Positions 24,434 through 33,282 of a DNA stretch of 40,032 nucleotides are shown piece after piece. Under the pieces are notes generated by a model. The model did not search any database and was not told the origin of the DNA. It was given only the letters and a program-made list of their open reading frames with translations. Where the stretch lies: NCBI GenBank assembly GCA_903872565.1, contig CAIQLG010000064.1, forward strand, positions 1 through 40,032. Direction: 5' to 3'. The stretch's first letter is position 1. Each line of letters begins with the position of its first letter. Source of the DNA: an uncultured Lentisphaerota bacterium. Its GTDB lineage: Bacteria > Verrucomicrobiota > Lentisphaeria > Victivallales > GWF2-50-93. A program made the position numbers and the translations under genes.

Positions 24434-25969
24434 ATGAAGACAGTGTCCGTCAAACAAATGAGGGAACTTGACAGAAAAACAATCTGCGAGGCGGAAATCG
24501 AAGGAAAAATCCTCATGGAGAGGGCGGGAGCAGGTGCCGCCGAATTCATAGCCGCATTTTCAGAATCGCTTGACAGCTCCCACTCGAGGCGATATGTCAT
24601 TCTTGCGGGAAAGGGAAACAACGGCGGCGATGCCTATGTGGTGGCCAGACACCTCCTTGAAAAAACAAACAAGAAAGTCGCGATTTTCGCAGTTTGCGCC
24701 CCGGAAGAACTCTCCGGCGACGCCAGATGGCATGCGCAAAGGACCCCGGGTGAAATTCCCCGCGAGATTCGCAAAAAACTCCACCGCGAAGATTTCAAGC
24801 CTAGAGACATCATAATTGATGGTCTTCTCGGAACCGGTGTCTCGGGCACGCTCAGAGAGCCATACCCGCAGTGGATCAAACTAGTGAATTCACTGGATTT
24901 GCCAGTGATCTCCCTCGATCTTCCATCTGGACTCAATGCAGACGATGGAAGCTTTTCCACGGCCATCAGAGCGGATATGACAGTCACGATGGGACTGCCC
25001 AAAAGAGGATTCATCCTTGGTCGGGCACCTGAAATCTTAGGAATCCTCAAGTTTGTTGACATTGGAATACCGGAAAAGTTTGTTGAGGAAGTGGAATCAG
25101 GTTTTGAAATGATCTTCGAACAGGACATAAGAAAATTCCTCGGCAGGATTCCCCCTTTGTCGCATAAGAAAAGCAGAGGGATTGTCTGCGTGATAGGCGG
25201 AAGCTCTCTTTTTCCAGGTGCCCCGTTCCTCGCCGCCTGCGCCGCCCTACGTTCGGGAAGCGGCCTCGTAACAGTCGCAGTTCCGGACAAGATAGAATTT
25301 AACAATCCCGAAATGCTCGCTCTGATCACGAGAAAAATTCCGGGCGACTCCGAAGGCTTTTTTTCGGAGAAATCCATATCTCGCATTATTCCATTAATAG
25401 GAGATGCAGATTCTGCGATCATTGGCCCTGGTCTCGGGAATGGCTCGGAATTGCCGGTGTTTCTCGAGAAAATCTTGAAAATGTCGAAAAGAACCGTTTT
25501 TGATGCCGATGCACTCAACATTTTTGCGAAATTCGCAGGAAAGACAAAAATCCCGCCAAATTCTGTGCTTACACCGCATCCCGGTGAAATTAAAAGGCTT
25601 CTGAGGGGATTCGGACTTGGAAGTCTGACTGATTCGGACAGGCTGACACAGGCGTCCGCTCTAGCATCGAAATTGAAAACGGTAGTCGTTTTGAAAGGAC
25701 ATCAGACTGTAATTGCCTCGCCTGAAAGGGTTTGCGTGAACAGTTCTGGAACTCCGGGGCTTGCAAGCGCAGGCACAGGAGATGTCCTCACAGGAATCAT
25801 AGCGACATTTCTTGCGCAGGATCTCGAACCATTCGATGCCGCAGTGGCCGGTGTTTTTATCCATGGGCTGGCTGCGGAACTGTCTCCTTCCGGCCATAGA
25901 GGCCTGATAGCCGACGAACTCATCTCACTTCTCCCAGCCGCGATGAGGAGAACATCGCCTTTCGCATAG
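24434..25969 (+). CDS. nnr: Bifunctional NAD(P)H-hydrate repair enzyme
   Basis: 511 aa with both domains of the repair enzyme. Residues 1-215 are the epimerase (YjeF N), with MRELDRKTI, MERAGAGAAEFI, GKGNNGGDAYVVAR and LDLPSGLNADDG. Residues 230-511 are the ADP/ATP-dependent dehydratase (ribokinase-like), with GGSSLFPGAPFLAA, VLTPHPGEIKRLL, VVLKGHQTVIASP and the catalytic SAGTGDVLTGI. It restores NADH and NADPH from their damaged hydrates. GAAGGAGA overlaps the end of acpS; acpS-nnr pairing is common in bacteria. Confidence 0.93.
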   Translation: MKTVSVKQMRELDRKTICEAEIEGKILMERAGAGAAEFIAAFSESLDSSHSRRYVILAGKGNNGGDAYVVARHLLEKTNKKVAIFAVCAPEELSGDARWHAQRTPGEIPREIRKKLHREDFKPRDIIIDGLLGTGVSGTLREPYPQWIKLVNSLDLPVISLDLPSGLNADDGSFSTAIRADMTVTMGLPKRGFILGRAPEILGILKFVDIGIPEKFVEEVESGFEMIFEQDIRKFLGRIPPLSHKKSRGIVCVIGGSSLFPGAPFLAACAALRSGSGLVTVAVPDKIEFNNPEMLALITRKIPGDSEGFFSEKSISRIIPLIGDADSAIIGPGLGNGSELPVFLEKILKMSKRTVFDADALNIFAKFAGKTKIPPNSVLTPHPGEIKRLLRGFGLGSLTDSDRLTQASALASKLKTVVVLKGHQTVIASPERVCVNSSGTPGLASAGTGDVLTGIIATFLAQDLEPFDAAVAGVFIHGLAAELSPSGHRGLIADELISLLPAAMRRTSPFA

Positions 25970-26100
25970 AAATAGAGTCCGCATTGAAAATGATGATGTC
26001 AATTTCAGATTTTCTGACTCGTAGCTTCAATGGCTCTGTAGATGTGGGAAAAAGGCTTGTGGCTAAAAAAGGATTACAGTCGGGAAATCTGAATAAAAAC

Positions 26101-27459
26101 TCACCTGTGCCCTTTGAAGAGGATATTCAATCCGCAGTTCAAAAGAAAATTCAGGTCGGCTCCGATGCTCTTTTCAGCCTTCATCGCAAAGAGAATTTTC
26201 AGAATTCGCGCGGGGGTATAGAATTTTCTGTATGCCATACGGTGATAGCGCCGGAGTTCCTCATTGCTTAACTGTGGATTGAAAAATCGCTCGTTCTGCC
26301 TGTCGAAGCTGATAAAATCCTTGGTGTAGTCGGGTGTGATTCCCCCAGCCGCAACCGACATATCGTAGAGTTTTGTCCCCGGAAATGGTGTGACAACAAA
26401 AAAATGGGCGTGATGCGCTGGCGTGGAGGCCGCGAACTCGACAGTCTTGCGGAGCGTCTCAGGAGTATCGAACGGCATTCCCATCATGAAGAGAAGTCCG
26501 ATCCTAAATCCGCAGGACGCAAGAGTCTTCAATGTGTCGTTGACTTTTTCCAGATCAAGCTTTTTCCCAAGAGCATCTATGACTGCCTGATCGGCAGACT
26601 CAACCGCGAGATTTACATAGTAGAAACCGGCCTTCCTCATCAGTCTGAACATTTCCGGATCATTTATGTCAGCCCTTATCCCGTTTGGGAGGGTGATCCG
26701 TAAATTCCACCCTTTCCTGATGATTGCCTCGCAGAGATTTTTAACCCGCTCCGGGTTCAACGTGAAATTGTCGTCCCAGAAATGGATCTCCCTGGCACCG
26801 AACTTTTTGATTAGCCATTCCATTTCGGCTACGGTTTTTTCGATGCTTCTCTGGCGATATTTGTTGCCGTGTATGAATGTCGTGCAGTTGATGCAGTTGA
26901 ATGGGCATCCACGCTGTGTCTGCATGAGATAGCCCGGTTGAAAGCCGGGGAAATTGTATTTGTTGATGTCCACAAGATCCCAGGCCGGAAATTCTAGTCC
27001 GTCGAGATCATCTATATACTTTTCCCTCTGGTTCACGATTATCTTTCCGTCTTCGCAATATGCTATTCCCGGGATTTCCTTCAATGGTTTTCCCTTGCAG
27101 ATGTCAACCGCCTGCGTTTCGCCCTCTCCAATAACAACTATGTCGGCGAGATGCGGAATCAGCTTCTTGTATTCTGCACTCGGATATGGCCCACCCCAGA
27201 CAATAATTTTGTCTGGAAATTTTTTTCTTACATGCTCGGCGATTTTCGCGCCGGAAAAGGCGTGCGAGACATTGGCTGTTATTCCAATTGAACTGTGCTT
27301 AACGATTTCAGTGTCAATCTTGTCTAGGAACTTGTCTTCGACCTTGCAGTCAATCATCGTGACAGGTTCGCCTGCCTTCCTGAGCGCCGACGCGATATAC
27401 AATGCCCCGATCTGGGGACAGTTGAACCAAAGCCTGTAGTCTGGGACAATTAAAAGCAT
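26101..27459 (-). CDS. B12-binding-type radical SAM protein
   Basis: 452 aa. Residues 1-130 are a Rossmann-like cobalamin-binding domain (ITANVSHAFSGAKIAE, VWGGPYPSAEYKKLI) without the usual DxHxxG His, so any B12 would bind base-off without that ligand. Residues 180-380 hold the radical SAM core, with the cluster motif RGCPFNCINC, WDDNFTLNPERVKNL and MMGMPFDTPETL. The last 70 residues are a basic helical tail. Relatives modify lipids, antibiotics, hopanoids or tetrapyrroles; nothing here fixes the substrate. It is a single gene between nnr and a DUF2238 gene, and its 3' end overlaps an unrelated ORF on the other strand. Confidence 0.87.
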   Translation of the reverse strand: MLLIVPDYRLWFNCPQIGALYIASALRKAGEPVTMIDCKVEDKFLDKIDTEIVKHSSIGITANVSHAFSGAKIAEHVRKKFPDKIIVWGGPYPSAEYKKLIPHLADIVVIGEGETQAVDICKGKPLKEIPGIAYCEDGKIIVNQREKYIDDLDGLEFPAWDLVDINKYNFPGFQPGYLMQTQRGCPFNCINCTTFIHGNKYRQRSIEKTVAEMEWLIKKFGAREIHFWDDNFTLNPERVKNLCEAIIRKGWNLRITLPNGIRADINDPEMFRLMRKAGFYYVNLAVESADQAVIDALGKKLDLEKVNDTLKTLASCGFRIGLLFMMGMPFDTPETLRKTVEFAASTPAHHAHFFVVTPFPGTKLYDMSVAAGGITPDYTKDFISFDRQNERFFNPQLSNEELRRYHRMAYRKFYTPARILKILFAMKAEKSIGADLNFLLNCGLNILFKGHR

Positions 27460-27580
27460 GATAAGACATTATCTCCAAAACTTGTCTTGAATGTAGCTGG
27501 GCATTGGATATTCCGTGCTTGCCCCTCGTAGATCGAAGAGCGAAGTGGGGTTCTATCTTGGATATTCATTTTTAGACTTC

Positions 27581-28192
27581 CTACATTTTTCTGATCTCTC
27601 TGTCATGGACACGGCACAGCACAATCTGTGATGAGATAGCTCCTACAAGACACATAAACATGTCCCACTGGGTGTCCCATATGTCGCCCTGGGTCCCGAG
27701 GAACGCATTCGCCTTTTCCCCAGTCGAGACCGAGACCCACCATTCAATCATTTCAAAAAATGCGCTGAAGGAAAGGCAGATACATGTGACAAAAAGGAAG
27801 AGCCATCTGCCGTGGTTGACCGGAGATTTTCTAATCAGGATTTCGCGTGCAAGTATAGCAGGCACAAATCCCTGTGCAAAATGCCCTATACGATCGTAAT
27901 GATTCCTTGAAAAATCGAAAAAATCCTTGGCCCATAGACCTGCAGGTACCTTTTCATAAGTGTAATAGCCACCCACAATCAGAATCAATGCGTGAATGAA
28001 GAGCAGTCTGTAGAGCAGGGGGGTGAGAGGAAATCGTTTATTGGTTGCAAACAGAACAATTATTCCTGCTGGTATCCAAGATATCTCCAGAATCCAGATG
28101 AAACGGTCAGCAGGTTTAATCCCGGACAAAAGCAGGGCAATCAGTGTCAGCAGAAGAAGTATGCATTTTTCCGAGAAAATATTTTTTTTCAT
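27581..28192 (-). CDS. DUF2238/YjdF-type inner-membrane protein
   Basis: 203 aa with five to six hydrophobic helices (first at about 8-25, last at about 175-195) and a conserved cytosolic or periplasmic core HYDRIGHFAQGFVPAILARE plus FFEMIEWW and DTQWDMFMCL. These match the YjdF/DUF2238 family of polytopic proteins of unknown function. Neighbours give no clear hint. The 120 bp to the next gene hold nothing I can identify. Confidence 0.8.
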   Translation of the reverse strand: MKKNIFSEKCILLLLTLIALLLSGIKPADRFIWILEISWIPAGIIVLFATNKRFPLTPLLYRLLFIHALILIVGGYYTYEKVPAGLWAKDFFDFSRNHYDRIGHFAQGFVPAILAREILIRKSPVNHGRWLFLFVTCICLSFSAFFEMIEWWVSVSTGEKANAFLGTQGDIWDTQWDMFMCLVGAISSQIVLCRVHDREIRKM

Positions 28193-28226
28193 ATTGCTTA
28201 ACAGATAACCTACTCAGAAGGAAAAA

Positions 28227-29012
28227 TCAAATCAGACAGGAAAGAGATATCGTGTTGAATTTGATATCCATCGCGTCGGAACGGGACAGAAACGCCACCG
28301 GGTGAGATGTGCCCGCGACGATTCCGCCATAGGCGCATTGCGAAAAATACATTATCCCTTTGGCAAAAATATTTCCGACAAGAACCGATGGCACAAGAAG
28401 GATGTCCGCCTGTCCTGCGACTGGCCCTGAAATGCCTTTTGCCCTAGCCGCATCCAGGCTGACGGCATTGTCAACCGCCAACGGTCCCTGGACAAGACAT
28501 CCGGGAACTCCAGCCTTGGCTATTTCATCGGCATCAACCGTCTCTGGCATTTTCGGATTAACTTTTTCCACTGCCGCGAGAATCGCAACCTTCGGAATTT
28601 CAATTCCGAGAGCTCTTGCGACCGGCAGCGCATTTTTGATTATCTCGACTTTTTCCTCGCGGGTCGGCTGAAGGCAGATTCCGCCATCTGTGATCAGAAT
28701 TAGTCGTCCGAAAGCTTCGATCACGGCAATGTGGCTGATGAGCTTTCCGGAACGCAACCCATTCTCCTTGTCGAGAACCGCCCCCATGAAGATCTTGGTG
28801 TCAACGTGGCCCTTCATCAATATGTCGGCTTCTCCGTTTCTGACGGCCAATGCCGCCTTTGTCGCGTCATCGAAGATCAGAGACTCTGCGAGTTTTTTAT
28901 TTTTTGCCTTTTCCAGTGCGTCAACAAGCTCGGGATCCGGGATTCCTGCGATCGCGATTTTTCTGATTCCGCGTTTCTTCGCCTCTTCGGCAATCTCGTT
29001 GAAATTTTTCAT
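28227..29012 (-). CDS. ptb: Phosphate acetyl/butyryltransferase family protein
   Basis: About 261 aa, somewhat shorter than typical Ptb (about 300). IAIAGIPDPELVDALEKAK, ADILMKGHVDTKIFMGAVL, SHIAVIEAFGRLILITDGG and PLAVDNAVSLDAARAKGISG are family elements around the CoA/phosphate site. It interconverts acyl-CoA and acyl phosphate, often paired with butyrate or acetate kinase, but no kinase lies beside it here. I use ATG 29012, with GGGAG upstream, rather than TTG 29018. A palindromic repeat sits between it and mraY. Confidence 0.85.
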   Translation of the reverse strand: MKNFNEIAEEAKKRGIRKIAIAGIPDPELVDALEKAKNKKLAESLIFDDATKAALAVRNGEADILMKGHVDTKIFMGAVLDKENGLRSGKLISHIAVIEAFGRLILITDGGICLQPTREEKVEIIKNALPVARALGIEIPKVAILAAVEKVNPKMPETVDADEIAKAGVPGCLVQGPLAVDNAVSLDAARAKGISGPVAGQADILLVPSVLVGNIFAKGIMYFSQCAYGGIVAGTSHPVAFLSRSDAMDIKFNTISLSCLI

Positions 29013-29039
29013 TGGCAATCTCCCGATATAAAACTTAAT

Positions 29040-29111
29040 TTAACCACAAAGACACAAAAGTATTTTTATGATGAGAGACAAATATCTGTGTCTTTGTGCC
29101 TCCGTGGTCAA
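29040..29111. repeat. Palindromic intergenic repeat, ACCAC-AAAGACAC type
   Basis: Left arm TTAACCACAAAGACACAAAAG and right arm, reading inward from the other end, TTGACCACGGAGGCACAAAGACACAG-like. The inner stem CACAAAGACACA is nearly perfect around a loop of about 25 nt. It resembles the ACCACAGAGGCACAGAG-type repeats I recall from many environmental genomes. It may act as a terminator or transcript-end structure between mraY and ptb. Confidence 0.65.
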
Positions 29112-29133
29112 TTTTGATTTTATTCTTTTTCCA

Positions 29134-30234
29134 TTAGCGTATCTTCAGTGTGGCGAGCCCAAGCAGTGCGAATATGCCGGAAATGATCCAGAATCTTACG
29201 ACGATCTGTGTTTCCGTCCAGCCTTTTTTCTCGAAGTGATGATGAATGGGGGTCATGAGGAATACTCGTTTTTTGAAAAGCTTGAAGCTTGTCACCTGGA
29301 TTATCACCGAGACCGCCTCAATCACGAAGACGCCTCCCACGAGAATCAGAACCAGCTCCTGTTTCACGAGAACTGCGATCAGGCCTATCGAGCCGCCTAG
29401 AGAGAGACTTCCGGTGTCACCCATGAACATTGATGCCGGATGGCAGTTGAACCATAGAAATCCGATGCAGGCGCCGGTGATCGCCGCGGCAAAAACCGTG
29501 ACTTCGCTTGCTCCCGGGATGAAAGGAATGCTAAGATATCCTGCGAAAATCTTGTGTCCGCACATATATGCGAAAATCGCATATGTGAGCGAGCAGAATA
29601 TCGAACAGCCCACCGCCAGGCCATCCTTTCCGTCAGTGAGGTTCACGGCATTTGACGATCCGACGACAACCAGTGCGGCGAACCCGAGGATAATCCACAA
29701 TGGAAGCTGGACCAAGACGGGATTTTTATAGAATGGAAGCATAACTTCGCCTTCGCCGATTCCGCTTCCCGGAACTATCGTGAGAAACCAGACTGCCGCG
29801 ACGGCGATCGAAATCTGGAGGAACAGTTTCAGCCTACCAGAAATGCCGTCTCTCTTGAGCTTTGCTATCTTGGTGTAGTCGTCGAGAAAACCGATTGCAG
29901 CCAGCGAAAGCAATGTGAACAGAAATGCGAGGATCATCATATTACTCGGGTTTGCCCATAGAATTGTTGAAACCGTGATCGAAAAGACAATCAGCACGCC
30001 GCCCATGGAAGGAGTTTTTTCCTTGTCAGCGTCGAGGTGTTCATCTGGGACTAGACCTTTGAGGCGCGAGGGTGCCACGGTGCTTAACTTCTTTAGAAGC
30101 ATAACTGTGAGGGGGCCCAGTATGATCGAGATGAGCAGGGCGGTGAAGAGTGCCCCGCCAGCTCTGAATGTCACGTAATAGAAAAGCCTGAGAGGCCCGA
30201 AAAGCTTGTCAAGTTCCGCAAGATAATATAGCAT
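29134..30234 (-). CDS. mraY: Phospho-N-acetylmuramoyl-pentapeptide transferase
   Basis: Makes lipid I from UDP-MurNAc-pentapeptide and undecaprenyl phosphate at the inner membrane. The 366-aa polytopic product has the family's TPSMGGVLIV, FLDDYTKI (catalytic Asp region), NAVNLTDGKDGLAVG, FMGDTGSLSLGG and the HHHFEKKGWTE motif near the end. Normally it lies inside the division and cell wall cluster between murF and murD, but here its neighbours are unrelated (URO-D and Ptb). GGAG lies about 11 nt upstream of the ATG. Confidence 0.95.
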   Translation of the reverse strand: MLYYLAELDKLFGPLRLFYYVTFRAGGALFTALLISIILGPLTVMLLKKLSTVAPSRLKGLVPDEHLDADKEKTPSMGGVLIVFSITVSTILWANPSNMMILAFLFTLLSLAAIGFLDDYTKIAKLKRDGISGRLKLFLQISIAVAAVWFLTIVPGSGIGEGEVMLPFYKNPVLVQLPLWIILGFAALVVVGSSNAVNLTDGKDGLAVGCSIFCSLTYAIFAYMCGHKIFAGYLSIPFIPGASEVTVFAAAITGACIGFLWFNCHPASMFMGDTGSLSLGGSIGLIAVLVKQELVLILVGGVFVIEAVSVIIQVTSFKLFKKRVFLMTPIHHHFEKKGWTETQIVVRFWIISGIFALLGLATLKIR

Positions 30235-30405
30235 TCGTCAAAAACTCCGTATTGATACTGTTAAACTTTTTATAATTAAGAATTGTCTTTAGTGATAGGA
30301 CGCGCATTATGATGCAATTCCCTAAATGATTTTACTCCCAGAAAAGTCAGTGATGACGGACAGCGACTTTAAAACAAATTTGATATTTCCCATGAATATC
30401 TCCTG

Positions 30406-31530
30406 TCAGCTTTTCATCCCGAAAGTCTTCTCCTTGAGATTGAGATAGAAAACGTAGTTTTCCCAGCTTACATCTGGCGGGCACCTGTGATCGCAGAAGG
30501 GAATGTAGCCGCCACGTTCGACAAGCGGAATCAGGGAATTCATATATTCCGTGATGGCCTCCGGGCCAGCCGCCATTTTGATCTTGTCGAATCCTCCCAT
30601 TATGCGCAGATCCTTCCCGTATTCCTTAAGAAGTTCTCCAGGATGGCAGCAGCACATGACCTCGAACGGGAACAGGCAGTTGACCCCACCCTCCAGAAAA
30701 TATGGCAGTATGGGGCGAACATCTCCGTCACAGTCAATCCACCATAAATCAATCCCGTATTTTTTCAGTTTCGCATTTATGCGCTTGTATCTCGGGAGAA
30801 TTTTATCCTTGAAGAAATCAACCGAAACAAGAGGTCCATTCTTGAAACAGATATCCTCCCAGCCGGAAGCATAGTCGAATTTGAAATGCGGAAGTACTTG
30901 ATCCAGAAAATTTTCTACCAGGACACACTGGTTCTCGATCATGTCCTCGACCATTTCAGGATAGTCGTAAATCGCATAGCACATTCCCTCGACGGTCAGC
31001 AGATTTCTTACCTGCCCGATCATGGATCCACATGAGACACCAAATGGATAATCCCTGTCGTTCGGGTGTTCCTTTAGAAGGCTCTTTATATCGATTTTTC
31101 TGTCGGGATTGTCGGGGTTGAGATGCTTTTTCTTAACTTTCTTCCAGTCATCCGGGGTCTGTATCGACGAGCCGATATAATGCGGAATCGTGCTGTGCCC
31201 GTCCTTGGGAATCTCGCAGATAAGTCCATTGTGATCCACGATTGTTCTCATGGTGTCTGTCTCAGAGATGGTACTGCGTTCGAAATCGGGGAGCAGCCAG
31301 GGGGATCCTACGCCTGCCGTCCTGTCGAAACTGAAGAACTCATTCGCCTGTCCTTCATTTGTTATTCCATTTTCAATGAACGGCTTCCAGAGCTCGTAGT
31401 TCTCATCCCAGTAGCCGAACTCCATGTTGAAGCATCTGTCAATCGGCTTGTAATGCATCTGGTTGTTGAAACGTTCGCGGTCGGTGATTTTGCTTTTCCA
31501 CTTTGGACGGCAGGGATTGATTTTAGACAT
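30406..31530 (-). CDS. Uroporphyrinogen decarboxylase (URO-D) family protein
   Basis: 374 aa of the URO-D/methyltransferase superfamily, with N-terminal RERFNNQMHYKPIDRC, a central DYASGWEDICFKNGPLVS and C-terminal RIMGGFDKIKMA plus GGYIPFCDHRCPPDVSWENY. The conserved Cys-His set (VMCCCHPGELL, FCDHRCPP) suggests zinc- or corrinoid-linked methyl transfer rather than haem synthesis, since canonical HemE motifs are missing. AGGAGG lies 8 bp before the ATG. The 140-bp MITE-like repeat begins 30 bp upstream and likely contains or displaces its promoter. Confidence 0.8.
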   Translation of the reverse strand: MSKINPCRPKWKSKITDRERFNNQMHYKPIDRCFNMEFGYWDENYELWKPFIENGITNEGQANEFFSFDRTAGVGSPWLLPDFERSTISETDTMRTIVDHNGLICEIPKDGHSTIPHYIGSSIQTPDDWKKVKKKHLNPDNPDRKIDIKSLLKEHPNDRDYPFGVSCGSMIGQVRNLLTVEGMCYAIYDYPEMVEDMIENQCVLVENFLDQVLPHFKFDYASGWEDICFKNGPLVSVDFFKDKILPRYKRINAKLKKYGIDLWWIDCDGDVRPILPYFLEGGVNCLFPFEVMCCCHPGELLKEYGKDLRIMGGFDKIKMAAGPEAITEYMNSLIPLVERGGYIPFCDHRCPPDVSWENYVFYLNLKEKTFGMKS

Positions 31531-31560
31531 TTTAATTATCCTCCTACATGCTGTTATTTA

Positions 31561-31700
31561 GAGTATTGCGAAATTCGCAGTTATTGCTCAGGAATTCAGA
31601 AGTCAGAATGATGGGAAAATCTGAACTCAATCTTCTGACTACCGACTTCTGGCTCCTGACTACTTTTTATGCGAAATCAGTTATTCCGCACGAGTCTTTA
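31561..31700. repeat. MITE-like palindromic element, copy A
   Basis: 140-bp imperfect palindrome whose ends carry GAGTATTGCGAAATTCGCAG and, reversed, AGACTCGTGCGGAATAACTG. The inner part alternates TCAGAATTC and CTGACT-type words. A second copy lies at 38543-38695, sharing almost all sequence with some base changes and a missing stretch of about 17 bp in copy A. No ORF is inside, so it would be moved by enzymes encoded elsewhere. Confidence 0.85.
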
Positions 31701-31778
31701 TCCTTCAGCATGAGTTCGGCAAAAAAAACTGATTTACTGAATTCTTACCTTGCAACATCGTTCAAATATTGCAAGCGA

Positions 31779-31806
31779 TTGACACGAAAATCTTACGTGA
31801 TATATT
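31779..31806 (+). promoter_or_regulatory. Strong sigma70-type promoter upstream of the CNT transporter
   Basis: TTGACA (31779-31784, 6/6) and TATATT (31801-31806, 5/6) with a 16-bp spacer. Transcription is expected near 31813, giving a leader of about 100 nt before the transporter ATG. Confidence 0.6.
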
Positions 31807-31814
31807 GAAGCAAC

Positions 31815-31898
31815 ATGATATCCGCCAATTCAAGTCAAAGAACCAAGAGTGATTCCGCAGGATGGCTGAACAATCCATGGAACGATAGTGAAAAATAA
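31815..31898 (+). CDS. Possible 27-aa leader peptide ahead of the transporter
   Basis: An ATG only about 2 nt past the predicted transcription start opens a 27-codon ORF (MISANSSQRTKSDSAG..., ending DSEK) that stops 14 bp before the transporter. It lacks a ribosome-binding site and would be a leaderless message. It could instead be chance; no attenuator structure is obvious. Confidence 0.2.
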   Translation: MISANSSQRTKSDSAGWLNNPWNDSEK

Positions 31899-31912
31899 AT
31901 TAAAGTGTTGCG

Positions 31913-33175
31913 ATGAATAATTGCATAAGTGCGCTGGGATTTGCAGTGTTCATTTTTCTGGCCTGGCTACTGAGTGCCAACCGGCGTGCGGTATGCTGGC
32001 GTCCGGTGCTCGGAGGAATGCTGCTACAGTTCATATTTGCACTTCTCATATTCTGTTTTCCGGCAACCCGTTCTTTCTTTGTAATGTTCAGCAATGGATT
32101 CACGAGCATGATAAACCTTTCGCAGGAAGGGATAGTCTTCGTGTTCGGTTCGCTTGGTGTGACCGGGCCTCCGCATGGCTTCATCCTCGCCTTCCAGGTG
32201 CTGCCTTTCATCGTCATCTTCTCCAGCATGATGTCCGCTCTTTACTTTGTGCGTATCATGCCTCTGGTGATAAGGTTTTTCGCAATTATCTTTGCCAGAA
32301 CAATGCGTGTGAGCGGGGCGGAATCGCTGTGCGCCTCGGCAAACATCTTCGTCGGAATCGAGTCGTCGGTGACCGTCCGCCCATATCTGTCTCGCATGAC
32401 GGAGTCCGAGCTTTTCGTTGTACTGACAACGGGTATGGCGACTTCGGCATCGAGCGTTCTTGCCGTATATGTCTCCATGTTGAAAGACACGTTTCCACTG
32501 ATTGCCGGGCATTTGCTGAGCGCATCGCTGATCTCGGCACCTGCCGCATTCGTGATCTGCAAGCTGATGATACCGGAGATCGGCTCCCCGGAGACAATGC
32601 GGGCAGAGGACTGCCGGGTTGACTCCGGTGATGATTCCAAAAACTTTGTCGAGGCTGTCATGAAAGGTGCCGACTATGGAGGGCGTATGGCGGCAAGTGT
32701 GGCGATCACACTGATAGCTTTCGTTGGCCTGCTGGCCATAATCAACGGCCTGATCGGATGGATTGGAGTCAAGGTGGGATTCGGCGGTTTGAACATACAG
32801 GCCGCCCTCGCCTACATGTTCTGTCCGTTCACTTGGCTGATGGGGGTGCCCTCTTCGGAAGTCTGGCCGGTGGCGCGCATGCTGGGTGAACGGCTGGTAG
32901 TCACCGAAATACCTGCATATCAGCATCTTGCCGATTTTGCGGCAGGCGGCGGAAGCGGACGTTCAGTGCTGATAGCCAGCTATGCCCTGTGCGGATTCGC
33001 CCATGTGGCCTCGATGGGAATTTTCGTGGCGGGAACCGGAGCCCTCGCTCCCGACAGGCTTCCAACCCTATCCAGACTGGGGCCCAGGGCACTTCTCGCG
33101 GCGACACTGGTCACAATGATGACCGGTTGCGTGGCAGGAATGTTCTACTACGGCCAGGCCGGCATACTCAGGTAG
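31913..33175 (+). CDS. Concentrative nucleoside transporter, CNT/NupC family
   Basis: 420 aa polytopic importer that co-transports nucleosides with H+ or Na+. About ten hydrophobic helices are visible. The first helical hairpin of the transport core reads GAESLCASANIFVGIESSVT and leads to VRPYL, where classical CNTs have a QTEA-type motif, so the substrate or ion preference may differ. The second core has LAYMFCPFTWLMGVPSSE. The C-terminal helices YALCGFAHVASMGIFVAG match the family. It has its own promoter and is not beside nucleoside-degrading genes. Confidence 0.88.
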   Translation: MNNCISALGFAVFIFLAWLLSANRRAVCWRPVLGGMLLQFIFALLIFCFPATRSFFVMFSNGFTSMINLSQEGIVFVFGSLGVTGPPHGFILAFQVLPFIVIFSSMMSALYFVRIMPLVIRFFAIIFARTMRVSGAESLCASANIFVGIESSVTVRPYLSRMTESELFVVLTTGMATSASSVLAVYVSMLKDTFPLIAGHLLSASLISAPAAFVICKLMIPEIGSPETMRAEDCRVDSGDDSKNFVEAVMKGADYGGRMAASVAITLIAFVGLLAIINGLIGWIGVKVGFGGLNIQAALAYMFCPFTWLMGVPSSEVWPVARMLGERLVVTEIPAYQHLADFAAGGGSGRSVLIASYALCGFAHVASMGIFVAGTGALAPDRLPTLSRLGPRALLAATLVTMMTGCVAGMFYYGQAGILR

Positions 33176-33282
33176 CGGCAGATCATTAAATTTTTTTGAA
33201 AAAAAATTAAATATACACATCGGATTTCAGTTTCTGCGGCGACCATACTTATAGAAAGAACGAAAATTGGGACATTGATTAA

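Noticed and set aside
25984..26271. Plus-strand 95-aa ORF after nnr
   Set aside because: Its second half is antisense to the radical SAM gene, it has no ribosome-binding site and no recognisable features.
27460..27580. GGATATTC words in the gap upstream of the radical SAM gene as an inverted repeat
   Set aside because: The matches are short and direct, not a convincing stem or repeat element.
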